Notes under the pieces: generated by a model
Told to the model about the DNA's origin: nothing
Databases searched by the model: none
Seen by the model: the letters and a program-made list of their open reading frames with translations, nothing else
Program-made: the position numbers and the translations under genes
NCBI RefSeq assembly: GCF_000142805.1
Contig: NC_013084.1
Coordinates: 930,001-994,000 of the forward strand
DNA from: Lachancea thermotolerans CBS 6340
Taxonomy: Eukaryota > Ascomycota > Saccharomycetes > Saccharomycetales > Saccharomycetaceae
Reading direction: 5' to 3'
Length of the DNA stretch: 64,000 nt
In this document: positions 1 through 9,373 of the stretch, piece by piece
How the letters are laid out: every line of letters starts with the position of its first letter
Position numbering within the stretch: position 1 is the first letter of the stretch

Positions 1-411
1 GTCATCTTCCAAGTGCGCGGATCTTGGTAGCGCGAAGGCTCAAACGCCATTTTGTGTTCGGGAATTAATAGATTGGAGTTTAGGTGATTGCAGGAGAAGA
101 TACTTCATCTTGAAGAGTCCCAAGAAAGGTACTTTTGATATTAAAATATCCTTAGTGTAAAGTGATCTGAGAGACTTTGGGGCTTTGTTATGCCCCAGAA
201 AGCTCTTCAAGCTCGCGTAAATGGCAATGGGTATTAATGGATAAAATCCAGAGGTTTCGTACCGCTCTCGGCCCTCGAATATTGCAAATTTTGGCTTCGT
301 ATCTAGCTTTTTTATGTCTTCTAGTCAATCATTAGAAAATTTTCGCTCTTAATTGAGAAGTTGGGCTCTTCAGAACTCTGGAAATAGTCAAAAACATCAA
401 GGAATACAAGA
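1..411. other. Intergenic sequence upstream of MRPL8
   Basis: No open frame of convincing length and no tRNA-like fold is visible here. The last part is AT-rich and should hold the MRPL8 promoter and leader. The left neighbour lies outside the window. Confidence 0.6.
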
Positions 412-1143
412 ATGACGGCGGGTCTGATGCGTCATTTCTCGCGCACCAAGGCGCATCGTGATTCAATGTTTAGAAACCTCGTTTCACAGCTCTTTCAGCA
501 CGGGTCCATCGTTTCTACGCATGAGAAGTGTCTGGAAGCGAGTCGGATGGCTGACCGTGTCATCACAATGGCGAAGAAGTTGAAACATCACCCAAACTCC
601 GCCATGGAGATTCAATCCCGACTGTCACTCGCTGGCGATAACAGTAAGCTTTTGAGCCGCGTCGTGGGCGAACTTGCTCCCCGGTACAAGCAGAGGCCTG
701 GAGGCTACACCAGAGTGCTCAAGCTTGAACCACGCTTGGGAGATCGTGCCAAGCAAAGCGTTCTCGAATTGGTTGATACACCTGTTGTAGATGCTGCAGG
801 CGCGCTGCAGCGTGGTGACATCAAACTATGGCTGCTGTGCAAGACTACGATTCAGAATGAGAGCAAGTCAGTCGGATACTCACAGCTTACACTACGAAAC
901 TTTGCTAAGATGCTCAAGTTCAGGAAAAACTCTCATACGTTTTTCACAAACGATGTTTTAGCCGTCAGAAAGTTCATCAAGCAAGAGCAAGGACTCGACT
1001 GGGACGAGAAACATGAACTCAAACTCGTGAAACAGCTTAAGAAACAGGTTCTCAACGAACAAGCTCAACCAGCACAGACGCAAACGCAACCCGAGGCTCC
1101 TGGCTACACTTACGTTCAGGAAAGACCTCAGCGCCAAATCTGA
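412..1143 (+). CDS. MRPL8: Mitochondrial large-subunit ribosomal protein bL17m (Mrpl8)
   Basis: This 243-aa protein is a structural component of the mitochondrial 54S large ribosomal subunit. Residues about 5-130 form the bL17 fold, with the family signatures AHRDSMFRNL near the N-terminus and RPGGYTRVLKLEPR in the middle. The C-terminal extension rich in Lys and Gln is typical of the fungal mitochondrial form, and the length matches S. cerevisiae Mrpl8 (238 aa). The ATG at 412 starts directly in the conserved N-terminus. No cleavable presequence is obvious, which is also true of the S. cerevisiae protein. S. cerevisiae MRPL8 is YJL063C, next to the DLS1-MPM1 segment that appears further right, so the position supports the identity. 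Confidence 0.95.
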   Translation: MTAGLMRHFSRTKAHRDSMFRNLVSQLFQHGSIVSTHEKCLEASRMADRVITMAKKLKHHPNSAMEIQSRLSLAGDNSKLLSRVVGELAPRYKQRPGGYTRVLKLEPRLGDRAKQSVLELVDTPVVDAAGALQRGDIKLWLLCKTTIQNESKSVGYSQLTLRNFAKMLKFRKNSHTFFTNDVLAVRKFIKQEQGLDWDEKHELKLVKQLKKQVLNEQAQPAQTQTQPEAPGYTYVQERPQRQI

Positions 1144-1559
1144 ACATTTACAAGACCATCTTCGCATATCCTGTATATATAACAGCTGAAGCTCGTCAAT
1201 ACTTCGCTAGGTTGGCTCCTCGTAGTTTCCAGTCCTGCTCTGGAAGGCCTTTTAAAGAACCTGCCAGCAGATAACGAGCTTGGCAATAATCAATAAAAGC
1301 CGAATTCTTACTAGTAATGAAACGCAAGGAAGAAACCACAATAGAACTCGGTGCGGCATGGCTTTTCAGAATTTGCTAAGTCAGGTTTTTGAGCAATGCT
1401 ATTGTCAGCGCTCTTTCTACTAATCATAGTTGTTAATATCACGTGCGATGCCAGAGCCAATGTGAGGGTTCCTTTATAAGATCTCAGCAACTCATCGTAA
1501 GCCCTCGCCTTGCTATTCGGGCAAGTCTGTTTAGCGATTGTGCGTGCATCTAAGGTACA
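1144..1559. other. Intergenic sequence, MRPL8 3' end and cysteine synthase promoter
   Basis: The stretch holds an E-box of the Cbf1 type (annotated separately) and a TATA-like TTATAAG near 1475. No further gene is visible. Confidence 0.6.
1439..1445. promoter_or_regulatory. Cbf1-type E-box TCACGTG upstream of cysteine synthase
   Basis: The sequence TCACGTG lies about 115 bp before the cysteine synthase ATG at 1560. In S. cerevisiae, Cbf1 with Met4/Met28 binds this motif in promoters of sulfur-assimilation genes. The position suggests membership in the sulfur regulon, but that is inference from the motif alone. Confidence 0.5.
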
Positions 1560-2609
1560 ATGACGCAGTTTCCAGTGCTAGCCTCAAAAGGCCTGGTTGA
1601 TGCAGTTGGCAAAACTCCTCTCATAAAGCTAAATACCCTATCTAAGGAGCTCGGTAGAAACATATTTGGAAAGGCTGAGTTCCAAAACCCTGGTGGGTCT
1701 GTAAAGGACCGCGCGGCTCTTTACTTGATCGAGCAGGCAGAAAAGTCAGGGCAAATCGACCCATCGAGGCCGGCTACTATTGTCGAGGGTTCCGCCGGCA
1801 ACACGGCTATCGGCTTGGCGCATATCGCACGCTCGAAAGGTTACAAGTCTATCTTCTACATGCCTAATACGCAGTCAGTTTCAAAAATCAACCTTTTGAA
1901 ATATCTAGGTGCTGAAGTGTACCCAGTTCCCGTTTGTCCTATCTCGGATCCTATGAACTTTAACAACCGTGCTCGCGACCACGCCAAACGTCTTGACAAT
2001 GCTATATGGACGGATCAGTTTGACAACCCTGCAAACTGGAAGTCCCACTATGCAACAACCGGCCCAGAAATTCTTCAACAATTGCAGTCAGCAGGCCTTT
2101 CCTGTGACGCATTCACATGCTCCACAGGAACAGGAGGAACATTCACTGGCGTTGCAAAATACTTGAAAGAAGCTACCAACGGCCAGTCTAAGCTTGTGGT
2201 CGCTGACCCCCCAGGGTCTGTGATTTATTCCTACATCAAGACTGGTGAAATGAATCGCGAAGGTTCTTCCTTTACCGAGGGAATCGGACAAGGGCGCATT
2301 ACAAAGAACCTGCGGGAGTCCATAGATATCACTGATGATGCTGTGTTTGTTCCTGACGAAGAAAGCATTGTAATGCTTTTCAGACTCTTGGACGAAGAAG
2401 GTCTCTTCATAGGAGGGACTACTGCTTTGAACGTTGTGGCGGCTTGCAAAGTGGCTAAAACTCTGCCCGAAGGTAGCAACATATCGACTATCCTGTGTGA
2501 TAGCGGGCACAAATATGCAGACAGAGTTTTTTCCAAGAAATGGCTTCGTGAAAAGAAGCTCTACGATGCCATTCCAGATTCTCTCAAAAGGTATGCCATT
2601 CTGGACTAG
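1560..2609 (+). CDS. Cysteine synthase (O-acetylserine sulfhydrylase family, PLP-dependent)
   Basis: The 349-aa protein belongs to the fold-type II PLP family that makes cysteine from O-acetylserine and sulfide. Visible signatures are NPGGSVKDR, with the PLP lysine at K49, the substrate loop EGSAGNT at 76-82, and the phosphate-binding CSTGTGGT near residue 190. It resembles the alpha-proteobacterial and fungal CysK-like group more than the membrane-anchored S. cerevisiae Mcy1 (YGR012W): there is no N-terminal membrane segment, and the [11 protein letters not shown] context differs. S. cerevisiae makes cysteine mainly by reverse transsulfuration, so a second route is plausible here. The ATG at 1560 is the only sensible start. 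It is convergent with PPS1, and an upstream E-box fits sulfur control. Cytosolic or mitochondrial location cannot be decided from the sequence. Confidence 0.88.
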   Translation: MTQFPVLASKGLVDAVGKTPLIKLNTLSKELGRNIFGKAEFQNPGGSVKDRAALYLIEQAEKSGQIDPSRPATIVEGSAGNTAIGLAHIARSKGYKSIFYMPNTQSVSKINLLKYLGAEVYPVPVCPISDPMNFNNRARDHAKRLDNAIWTDQFDNPANWKSHYATTGPEILQQLQSAGLSCDAFTCSTGTGGTFTGVAKYLKEATNGQSKLVVADPPGSVIYSYIKTGEMNREGSSFTEGIGQGRITKNLRESIDITDDAVFVPDEESIVMLFRLLDEEGLFIGGTTALNVVAACKVAKTLPEGSNISTILCDSGHKYADRVFSKKWLREKKLYDAIPDSLKRYAILD

Positions 2610-2677
2610 TTCATATTCCCATACTGCAAACCCCTCGAAAACAAAACCGCCGGCGCCTTTGTTATAGTTTATACAGC

Positions 2678-5029
2678 CTAAAAATAAACACTGTTCAACT
2701 CTGATATTGCACGGCAAATTATATGCCAATCAACGTGCGACGGCCTTCCGTGCGTCTCTTGCCACTTGCACAGTTCATAAACAAACATCAAGTTGGGCTG
2801 AATGATAATGTTTAGACGACGAACGCGCACATACAAGTATGCGCGTAGGACGTCGCAGTTGAGCCGCCTCATGCATTCCGCAATACACACCGTGGCAGAT
2901 CGCGACACGCCAACCATGCAATGAACTAAAACCTTTTCCTGGCGATTGTAGCACTCCTCAATGAAGCTCAAAACTTCATCCAACTGAGAAAGCAAGTGAT
3001 CCTCACCATTGTCATCAAGGTTAGTTATATGTAAAACGCGAAACCCATTTTCTTCGATGATAGCGCAACCGTTTTCTCGCTTAAGAAAGCTTCCTTGAAG
3101 GGACGGGATCTGGGATGCTGACGAGGCAGAGCTTATCGAGGGCCTTGTGCATGTCTTCTGATCATTTATGTCACTAACCGTAAGGCTTCTTTTACGCGAA
3201 ATAGCAGCAAGAAGCCAAGGCATCGTTTCGCCCACAGAAACAATATTTTTGATGCCTATTTCTTGTAAAAGTTTCGGGTTTTGAGCGTGCTCGAGAGACC
3301 CTAAATAAAGATGGGGCAGTATTTTTGATGGAAGCGGGCCCTTGAGCTGGAGCAAGTTAAGGTTGTCACTGACTTTTGTAAAAAACATTTTACTGAACAG
3401 TTCAGGGTCGACATCTAGGCTGGAGCTTTCAGGCTCCGTTCTCCTGGGGCTTTGTTCCCGTAAAAGAATCTGCAGGTGCCCAAGAACTTGCAGGTCAATT
3501 GGAAATAGGAAGAAGGGCCTATTTACTTCACCATGCAGCCTTACGAGAACCTTGTCTAACGGTTGATCCCACACAAAAATCAAGAACGCAACCAAAAGAA
3601 ATGAAGTTTCAGTGTACCCGTCGGAACAGTAAATCAAACTCCCACAGTTTGTGTGCTTCCCCACACTGTAAAGTAAAAGGCACATATTTAATATCACTTT
3701 GATCGAGTCTAAATTCAGGTTTCCCAGCCCTATAGATCCAGAATTGGGAAACGAAATCAGAGTCTGCGCAAGTGGCGTTTTCCTTTGAACGTGCTCTATG
3801 AGCGATGTAACTTTTGATAATTCTGGCAGACAGCTAGACTCGGAACAATGAAGGAATAGCCTCCAAGGCTTAGAAGGGCGCGGCAGATTAAAAAGCTGCG
3901 TGTCGATTAACTCATCATCATTACTTGAGCGAAGATTTGGCAGTGTCACAACTGTATCCGGGCTCGTCACAGACGCGTTAACAGGTTTAGCGTTCATTGC
4001 GTCTCCATTGTAAAGTCTGTATATTTCGAAATCGGTCGAATTACCACACCACACCGAAGCATCAGCGCTTATGCAAGACGCGCTTGACATCTTGGAAATT
4101 TCTAATCGCTCGCGATAAAATAGGTCTCGGTCCCAATTATTAAATGATGCAACGTCAAAGTCTGATGCTAGTTGAGAGTTATGCACTTTCTTTAGGGCAT
4201 TGACTTTCATAGGTGGAGTGCCCCACCATTCAGGGTCTATTTGCGTTGAATCAAGTACACTGATCCGAAAATTGCCTTTAGGATCAACAATGCGACGTGC
4301 CACATGAATTAGAAGAGCTAGCCCGCAACATGGGCATGAAGTGTAGTGTGTGGTCTGGTCAAGACAATATACAACGCAGTTCCGGCTCATCTCGACAAAT
4401 TTGGCCACTTGAAGGTCGAAGCGACGAAACATTCCCGGCTGTTTCCAATTTCGAGGGGGGTCGTGTTTTGAGGAAGATTTGCCCACAGAGTGCTTATTTG
4501 CGCCAACGCCAAACCAACTTTGGGCTTTTGCATCTGAGATGAGAAAGGGGAGAAGCTTGTGGCGCTCGCACGCTGAAGTCAGTATTTTGATCTCAGCGGA
4601 AGTGAGGTTGAGAATGCCTCCCACGTTACTCAGCAGCGATTCTAGGTGGTGCTTTCGAGGTTCGAGCGTCATTAAGAACTCATGCGGATCTAGCGATGAT
4701 TTGAGAAGGCCTGAGTTTTCAATTAGGCCTTGCGAAAGAGGTTGTGATCGGATCACAGCTAACCACTGACAACTGTGAGGTGGGTTTGTTGCACCCGAGT
4801 AGCCATGTAGCCAAGGAAAAACCTCATCACAGTCGGGAAGACGCTGTGAGATATGTTGTGCCACAAGCTTGCGCATCTTTTCGTGCGAGATCAAGCTAAC
4901 CCGACCAGGGATTAGGTGATTTTTGTCGGATGCACTATCCGTGAAGCTCGAGCCCTGCTCTTCGCTGTGACCCTTGCGCCGTTTGTTTGGAGGCTGGCCA
5001 GGCCCATTAGGCTCTGCTGGGTAGAACAT
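2678..5029 (-). CDS. PPS1: Dual-specificity protein phosphatase Pps1
   Basis: This 783-aa protein is the orthologue of S. cerevisiae Pps1 (807 aa, YBR276C), a dual-specificity phosphatase linked to S-phase control. The C-terminal third holds the phosphatase domain with the CX5R signature HCMVGVSRSAT; the catalytic cysteine is about Cys704. The family-specific segment GPLPSKILPHLYLGSLEHAQ precedes it. The N-terminal two thirds are the Pps1-specific region, with conserved stretches such as MFRRFDLQVAKFVEMS and FPNSGSIGLGNLNLDS. The N-terminus carries about 50 extra, poorly conserved residues before the region matching the S. cerevisiae start, so a later start is possible. Its 3' end faces the cysteine synthase gene. 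Confidence 0.95.
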   Translation of the reverse strand: MFYPAEPNGPGQPPNKRRKGHSEEQGSSFTDSASDKNHLIPGRVSLISHEKMRKLVAQHISQRLPDCDEVFPWLHGYSGATNPPHSCQWLAVIRSQPLSQGLIENSGLLKSSLDPHEFLMTLEPRKHHLESLLSNVGGILNLTSAEIKILTSACERHKLLPFLISDAKAQSWFGVGANKHSVGKSSSKHDPPRNWKQPGMFRRFDLQVAKFVEMSRNCVVYCLDQTTHYTSCPCCGLALLIHVARRIVDPKGNFRISVLDSTQIDPEWWGTPPMKVNALKKVHNSQLASDFDVASFNNWDRDLFYRERLEISKMSSASCISADASVWCGNSTDFEIYRLYNGDAMNAKPVNASVTSPDTVVTLPNLRSSNDDELIDTQLFNLPRPSKPWRLFLHCSESSCLPELSKVTSLIEHVQRKTPLAQTLISFPNSGSIGLGNLNLDSIKVILNMCLLLYSVGKHTNCGSLIYCSDGYTETSFLLVAFLIFVWDQPLDKVLVRLHGEVNRPFFLFPIDLQVLGHLQILLREQSPRRTEPESSSLDVDPELFSKMFFTKVSDNLNLLQLKGPLPSKILPHLYLGSLEHAQNPKLLQEIGIKNIVSVGETMPWLLAAISRKRSLTVSDINDQKTCTRPSISSASSASQIPSLQGSFLKRENGCAIIEENGFRVLHITNLDDNGEDHLLSQLDEVLSFIEECYNRQEKVLVHCMVGVSRSATVCIAECMRRLNCDVLRAYLYVRVRRLNIIIQPNLMFVYELCKWQETHGRPSHVDWHIICRAISELNSVYF

Positions 5030-6959
5030 ACACAGCTACCACTTACAGGCAAAGTGTGTCTGTTCTTACCTATGATCAATGGCCACGAAGATATCAGGTC
5101 TGGCAAGCTGATGAGCATCCCAGCCTTTTAAGGATCGTCGTGGAAAGTGATATATGGAAAGAAGGTTCGTACAAGCGTCTTAATGACAGAGCAAACTAAG
5201 GCGGGAGAGCTCTGCAGGACTGAGGCGCTGGTAGAGGTTCGGAAGATTTGAACGCATTGACAAACGAGTTAGTAGTAAGGATCATCTTGAATTTTAACCC
5301 ACATCGTTCCAACCTTGAGTATAAAAAATCGAATCTTGAGTTCAGATCGATTGAGTGAAGAGCTTCAGAAATTGTGTGGTACCGCTGATATTTGGACACG
5401 CCAGAAAGAAGTGCATGAATTGCCCGTTGCACACGAGTTGGCAGTGGTTGCATACTAAGGCTGCTCCCGCCACCCCCGCAAAATCGTATCAAAGAATTTG
5501 TCACAGGACGGGCCATTCAGCGGCCATAAAGGGCTGCAGGCTCAAGCCTGCATCAGCTGCAAGGACGAATCCACCAATGTTGTGACTTTCTCACAGCGCT
5601 CTTTAGACCACAAGCCTTGCAAGCCATTCGCGCGCGAATTCTCACGATACACCCGAACAAGCTGAAGCAGAGTGCCCTCCGCTAACCGTAACAGTGCAAA
5701 TGCGCTGACGTGTACTCATGCACGCACAAAAATGCACACGAGCAAATTAGTAGCAGTTTCAGAGGCCAAACTATGCGCTTGAGTTCGCCGTTCCAGCTAG
5801 CTTTCATTTGTCCCGTGCCAAAGCTGCTGAGCTCGCTGAGCATATCGCAGCTCCGCCAAGTCGAGGGCACGGCCACAGTGCGGGGTCCTGCAGACATGCT
5901 AGCCTAGGTAAATCCTCTCTGGAGCGGGCTATTGCATTAGTTCTTCTCAACTTGAACTTCAGAAAAGTGTAGCTCAAGAGTACAATCAAAGCAAGTCGGA
6001 TGCGCTGCATTTTGCAGCACTAAGTGATGTAGCTACACCACGTTCACTGTACACGCGTATAACGCCTAAGACATTGTAAAGGAGTTATACTGGACGTTGG
6101 TTCGCTATTGGAGTTAGAGAACATCCCTTTCGTAAACAGGGAAAAACGAAGCCCATAGCATAAATAGCCGCTTGGTGCGCAGGTGACCGAGTCACGTGCG
6201 GAACCCTTACATCCACGCGATCCTGACATTTTAGTCACGTGTAAACATTCACTCTAGTCACGGGATAGGAGCTTAGCCGGGGCTGGAAACTGCATGACAT
6301 CAGAAGGGTATTGGTGGATTTGAGGTGTCATAGGGCCCTTGGAGGACTGCTATTGGAGGATGCTTTCTGTGCCCACGCGCGGAACGATCTTGAAATTATA
6401 TTAGTGCTTCATTCCGCTGGGTCGCAGCCGCTACTGAACCCATTTGCCCAAAACAACCACTATTAGAAACACTTGTGCATAATTTGCATGTCTTGCGTGC
6501 AATTCAAGAGATGCTAGCATTCGTTCCGTGGCCGTTGTTAGAATTAAAGTCGATATGGCAAGGTAACCATGTTGCCTGTGGAAGTTTACCAAAACTTGGA
6601 ACGAAACAGAGCCGTCCATGATGGACCCACAGAAGAGTCCAGCAGCTTCACAGCCGCTGCACCCGCTGATTTTTCTGAGCTTCGCTTTGACTTTAACGCC
6701 GAAAAGAAGCGCGCGAATGCCGAGAACGCATCGACGGCAGTAAGGCCCTATTTCCTGGCCCCAGACCCCACGCTCAGCTGCCGCAGATCGCCAGTAGAAT
6801 CTGGAGAAACTTTTGGCTGGCCATATGCTCGGATCGACACTTCTCTCTGAGCGGTTTGTTTGGATAGCTGGCACGGCATCTAACTTCTGTCGTGAAAGAC
6901 GGAACGTCTTCTTCTCATTTACCTGAACACTACTCCTCTAACACCTCATACCAACAGCA
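5030..6959. other. Long intergenic region between PPS1 and DPB3
   Basis: About 1.9 kb separates the divergently transcribed PPS1 and DPB3. I see no gene with recognisable homology. Short open frames on both strands (for example 5196-5516 minus, 6431-6874 minus, 6569-6850 plus) look like chance frames. On the minus strand a perfect TACTAAC (5274-5268) lies downstream of a GTATGC (5455-5450), a possible intron described in the findings. The corresponding S. cerevisiae interval holds only a dubious ORF. Confidence 0.5.
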
Positions 6960-7565
6960 ATGGAGCACAGCAGCAGCTTGGAAGCCGTGCAAAAGGCAGC
7001 ACCCAGGCTTCCTATTTCGAAGGTCAAGCGCATTGCCAAATGTGATCCTGAACACATGCTTACTTCACAGTCAGCGACTGCTGCGGTGGCCTTCGCGACC
7101 GAGCTCTTCGTGCAAGTTTTTAGCGAGGAGGGCTTTGCTCGCTCGCAATTGGAGAGACCAGCAGGTGCTCGTCTGACTTTACGCTACGACGATCTTTCCG
7201 CATGCGTGGCCAGCTCTGACCGTTTTGCGTTCCTAGCCGACGTAGTTCCAGAAACCCAGTCGTTGGTCTCGCTGACGTGCGAAAACAGAGTCAGATACAC
7301 GACGCTGGCACCCGGACAGACTGTCCTGCCTTTCAGAGCCAAAGAAGAGCCCGCCAACAGTGACGGAGATGGAGAGGAGGAACCGGACGAGCAGCCCGAG
7401 GCCGAGTTGGATGCGGAAATCGACGAGGACGGCGATAACCATGTTGAAGCAGAAATCGACGTCTACACCCAGAACGATGCTGACCTGGAGCCAGAGCTCG
7501 ACGCGGAGGCTGACACGGACATCAAGCCCACAGCAGACCCTGAGGCGGGTGCTGTTGTGATCTAA
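6960..7565 (+). CDS. DPB3: Histone-fold subunit of DNA polymerase epsilon / ISW2 complex (Dpb3/Dls1)
   Basis: This 201-aa protein has an N-terminal histone fold (about residues 17-105) starting with PISKVKRIAKCDPEHMLTS, the conserved core of the Dpb3/CHRAC family. A strongly acidic tail (about 125-200) ends the protein, as in S. cerevisiae Dpb3, which is also 201 aa. S. cerevisiae has two duplicates: Dpb3 in DNA polymerase epsilon and Dls1 in the ISW2 chromatin-accessibility complex. A single pre-duplication gene is expected to serve both complexes with Dpb4 as partner; that is inference. The neighbours PPS1, MPM1 and PAF1 combine the neighbourhoods of DPB3 and DLS1. Confidence 0.93.
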   Translation: MEHSSSLEAVQKAAPRLPISKVKRIAKCDPEHMLTSQSATAAVAFATELFVQVFSEEGFARSQLERPAGARLTLRYDDLSACVASSDRFAFLADVVPETQSLVSLTCENRVRYTTLAPGQTVLPFRAKEEPANSDGDGEEEPDEQPEAELDAEIDEDGDNHVEAEIDVYTQNDADLEPELDAEADTDIKPTADPEAGAVVI

Positions 7566-8064
7566 CCAAGAGATAGAAACGTACTCAGGTCGCGAAGTAC
7601 GGGTGACCCCTGCGCGACAGCATTCGGAGCTGCGCGGGCCACTGAATGGGGCTGCCCAGGAAGCGACTTTCCTCCGCCAGTGTTGCAACCTTCGTTGTAT
7701 CGAGACGTGCACCGTTGCGTTTCAAATCTTAGGTCCAGACTCATATTTCTGAGGTTCGGCTTTGAGCTCGCTAATCTAGTGCAAGTTCATTGATAGTCTC
7801 CCCAAATGGCATGGAATGACTTAGCAAAAACTACCCAGCTGCTACGCGCCTCTAACGCCCTTTGATGGCCACACCTCTCTCGCAATAGCACTCAGCTGGT
7901 GTTGTAATAGTGTACGAATGGGACCCGTGGTCTACTTGAGGAGTCCGGGGATCAAACTTTTTCTAGAGCTTCCAAACCTTTAAATTAGGCTCATCGCTAC
8001 CTATCAACCCACAAAGTGGGAAGCAAGCAAACAAGCAGCAAACAGAGAGAGGAAACAAGTAGTT
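7566..8064. other. Intergenic sequence between DPB3 and MPM1
   Basis: About 500 bp with no gene-like frame. The last 100 bases before MPM1 are A-rich, as expected of a yeast leader. Confidence 0.55.
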
Positions 8065-8928
8065 ATGGGTATATTTACAGGAGACAACGACAAAGAAACC
8101 CAGGAGTATAACGACAAACTTGTGGCGTCGTCCCTGCGCGAGCGGTTGTGTAACAACTTTAACAGTGTTGGAGACTCGATTTCATCGCTTTGGAAAGATG
8201 CCGTGGACCGCGTTGACAACAAACTTCCAGATTTGTGGGTCAACGCCAGTGGCAGCATAGGCGACGTGCTCTCAGGGCTGGGATTTCCCGGCGGGTTCGG
8301 CCATCCAGCACGGATTCGCACGCTGATGGACGACCAAGCGGCTGAAGAAGGCACCACGGGGCTCTACAGCTACCGCACGCCTTCCGACAGACAGTACCTA
8401 GAGTGCCAGAACATTAAGGGCTTGTCCGTGTGGGACACGCATGGGTGGTGGCGCTGTCTGTTTCCTGAATCGGCAGTGCGGTCCAAGGTGAACGCCGAGC
8501 GCTTGCAGGAGGTCTTGACCCGCGAAAAGGTCGAAAAAGACAAGAACCACAGTCTGGGTTTGTTCTTCACTGATTACTCTGCGTACTTGACGTGGCGCGC
8601 AAACATGCTGCGGCTGGCAGACGAGCGTCGCAGAAGTGCCGAGGAGAGTGCCAGGGACAACTCGTGGAGACCAACCACCCCAGAGGACCTCATGAATTCA
8701 ACGCCAGGGAAGCATGTGGTCGGAACCTCCGAGTATGTGACTTACAACACCACCCCAGAAGGCCAAGAAAAGGTCAAGGAGACGAAAACGTACTTCAACG
8801 ATGGTTCTGTCAGGCTCCGGTCTGAGAAGCAACGTCAAGGGCCTGATGGCCAGCCCCACATCGAGTCTTTTGAGAAGCTCTTGACCGAGGATGACAAACA
8901 CAACGAGGGCTGGTTCTGGCGCAAATAG
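8065..8928 (+). CDS. MPM1: Mitochondrial peculiar membrane protein Mpm1
   Basis: The 287-aa protein matches Mpm1 (YJL066C, 252 aa), a mitochondrial membrane protein of unclear function. The most telling block is GLSVWDTHGWWRCLFPES near residue 120, followed by LGLFFTDYSAYLTW. The N-terminus MGIFTGDNDKETQEYNDKLV also has the family form. The C-terminal part is charged, with low complexity around the VGTSEYVTYNTTPEGQEKVK segment. There is no canonical presequence and no long hydrophobic helix, so the membrane association is not obvious from sequence. In S. cerevisiae MPM1 lies beside DLS1, so its position next to DPB3 supports the call. Confidence 0.88.
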   Translation: MGIFTGDNDKETQEYNDKLVASSLRERLCNNFNSVGDSISSLWKDAVDRVDNKLPDLWVNASGSIGDVLSGLGFPGGFGHPARIRTLMDDQAAEEGTTGLYSYRTPSDRQYLECQNIKGLSVWDTHGWWRCLFPESAVRSKVNAERLQEVLTREKVEKDKNHSLGLFFTDYSAYLTWRANMLRLADERRRSAEESARDNSWRPTTPEDLMNSTPGKHVVGTSEYVTYNTTPEGQEKVKETKTYFNDGSVRLRSEKQRQGPDGQPHIESFEKLLTEDDKHNEGWFWRK

Positions 8929-9373
8929 CTGCGGAAGCAGAACCATTATCATGATTGATGATCGCGTACGGAACTCTTCACGATTCTCTCGGAGGCCCGT
9001 CTCATGTTTATAGGCCGAGGCTAGCGACTGAAGTGGCCATGATTTATGCTTAGATAGTTATTAGGCGATGTAGTAACACATGTTTTTCAGTTTCTATAGA
9101 AGACGCGGTGAGGAAGGCGCCAAGTCTCAGTTGCAGCCGTCCATAGATAGGGAGTCTGACATTACATCTCGTCGTTCTGCTAGCTTCAGAAAGCTACAGA
9201 AGCCCGGCTGGCTAGGCTTTCCGCCCAAGGCTTCAATATTACGGAAGAGGACCTAAGCAGTTTTCGTACATAAGCATATTAAGACATTTCGTTTTATTAG
9301 TCGCCAATTGAGCGGTGTTGACCATTGCAACTCAATGAGAAACCTAGCTTGAGCATACTGGGCAGGGTTTAAG
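8929..9373. other. Intergenic sequence between MPM1 and PAF1
   Basis: About 445 bp containing the MPM1 3' region and the PAF1 promoter. No gene or RNA fold was recognised. Confidence 0.55.

Noticed and set aside
2088-2729. 213-codon minus-strand frame opposite the cysteine synthase
   Set aside because: It lies antisense to a well conserved enzyme and its product shows no recognisable family features.
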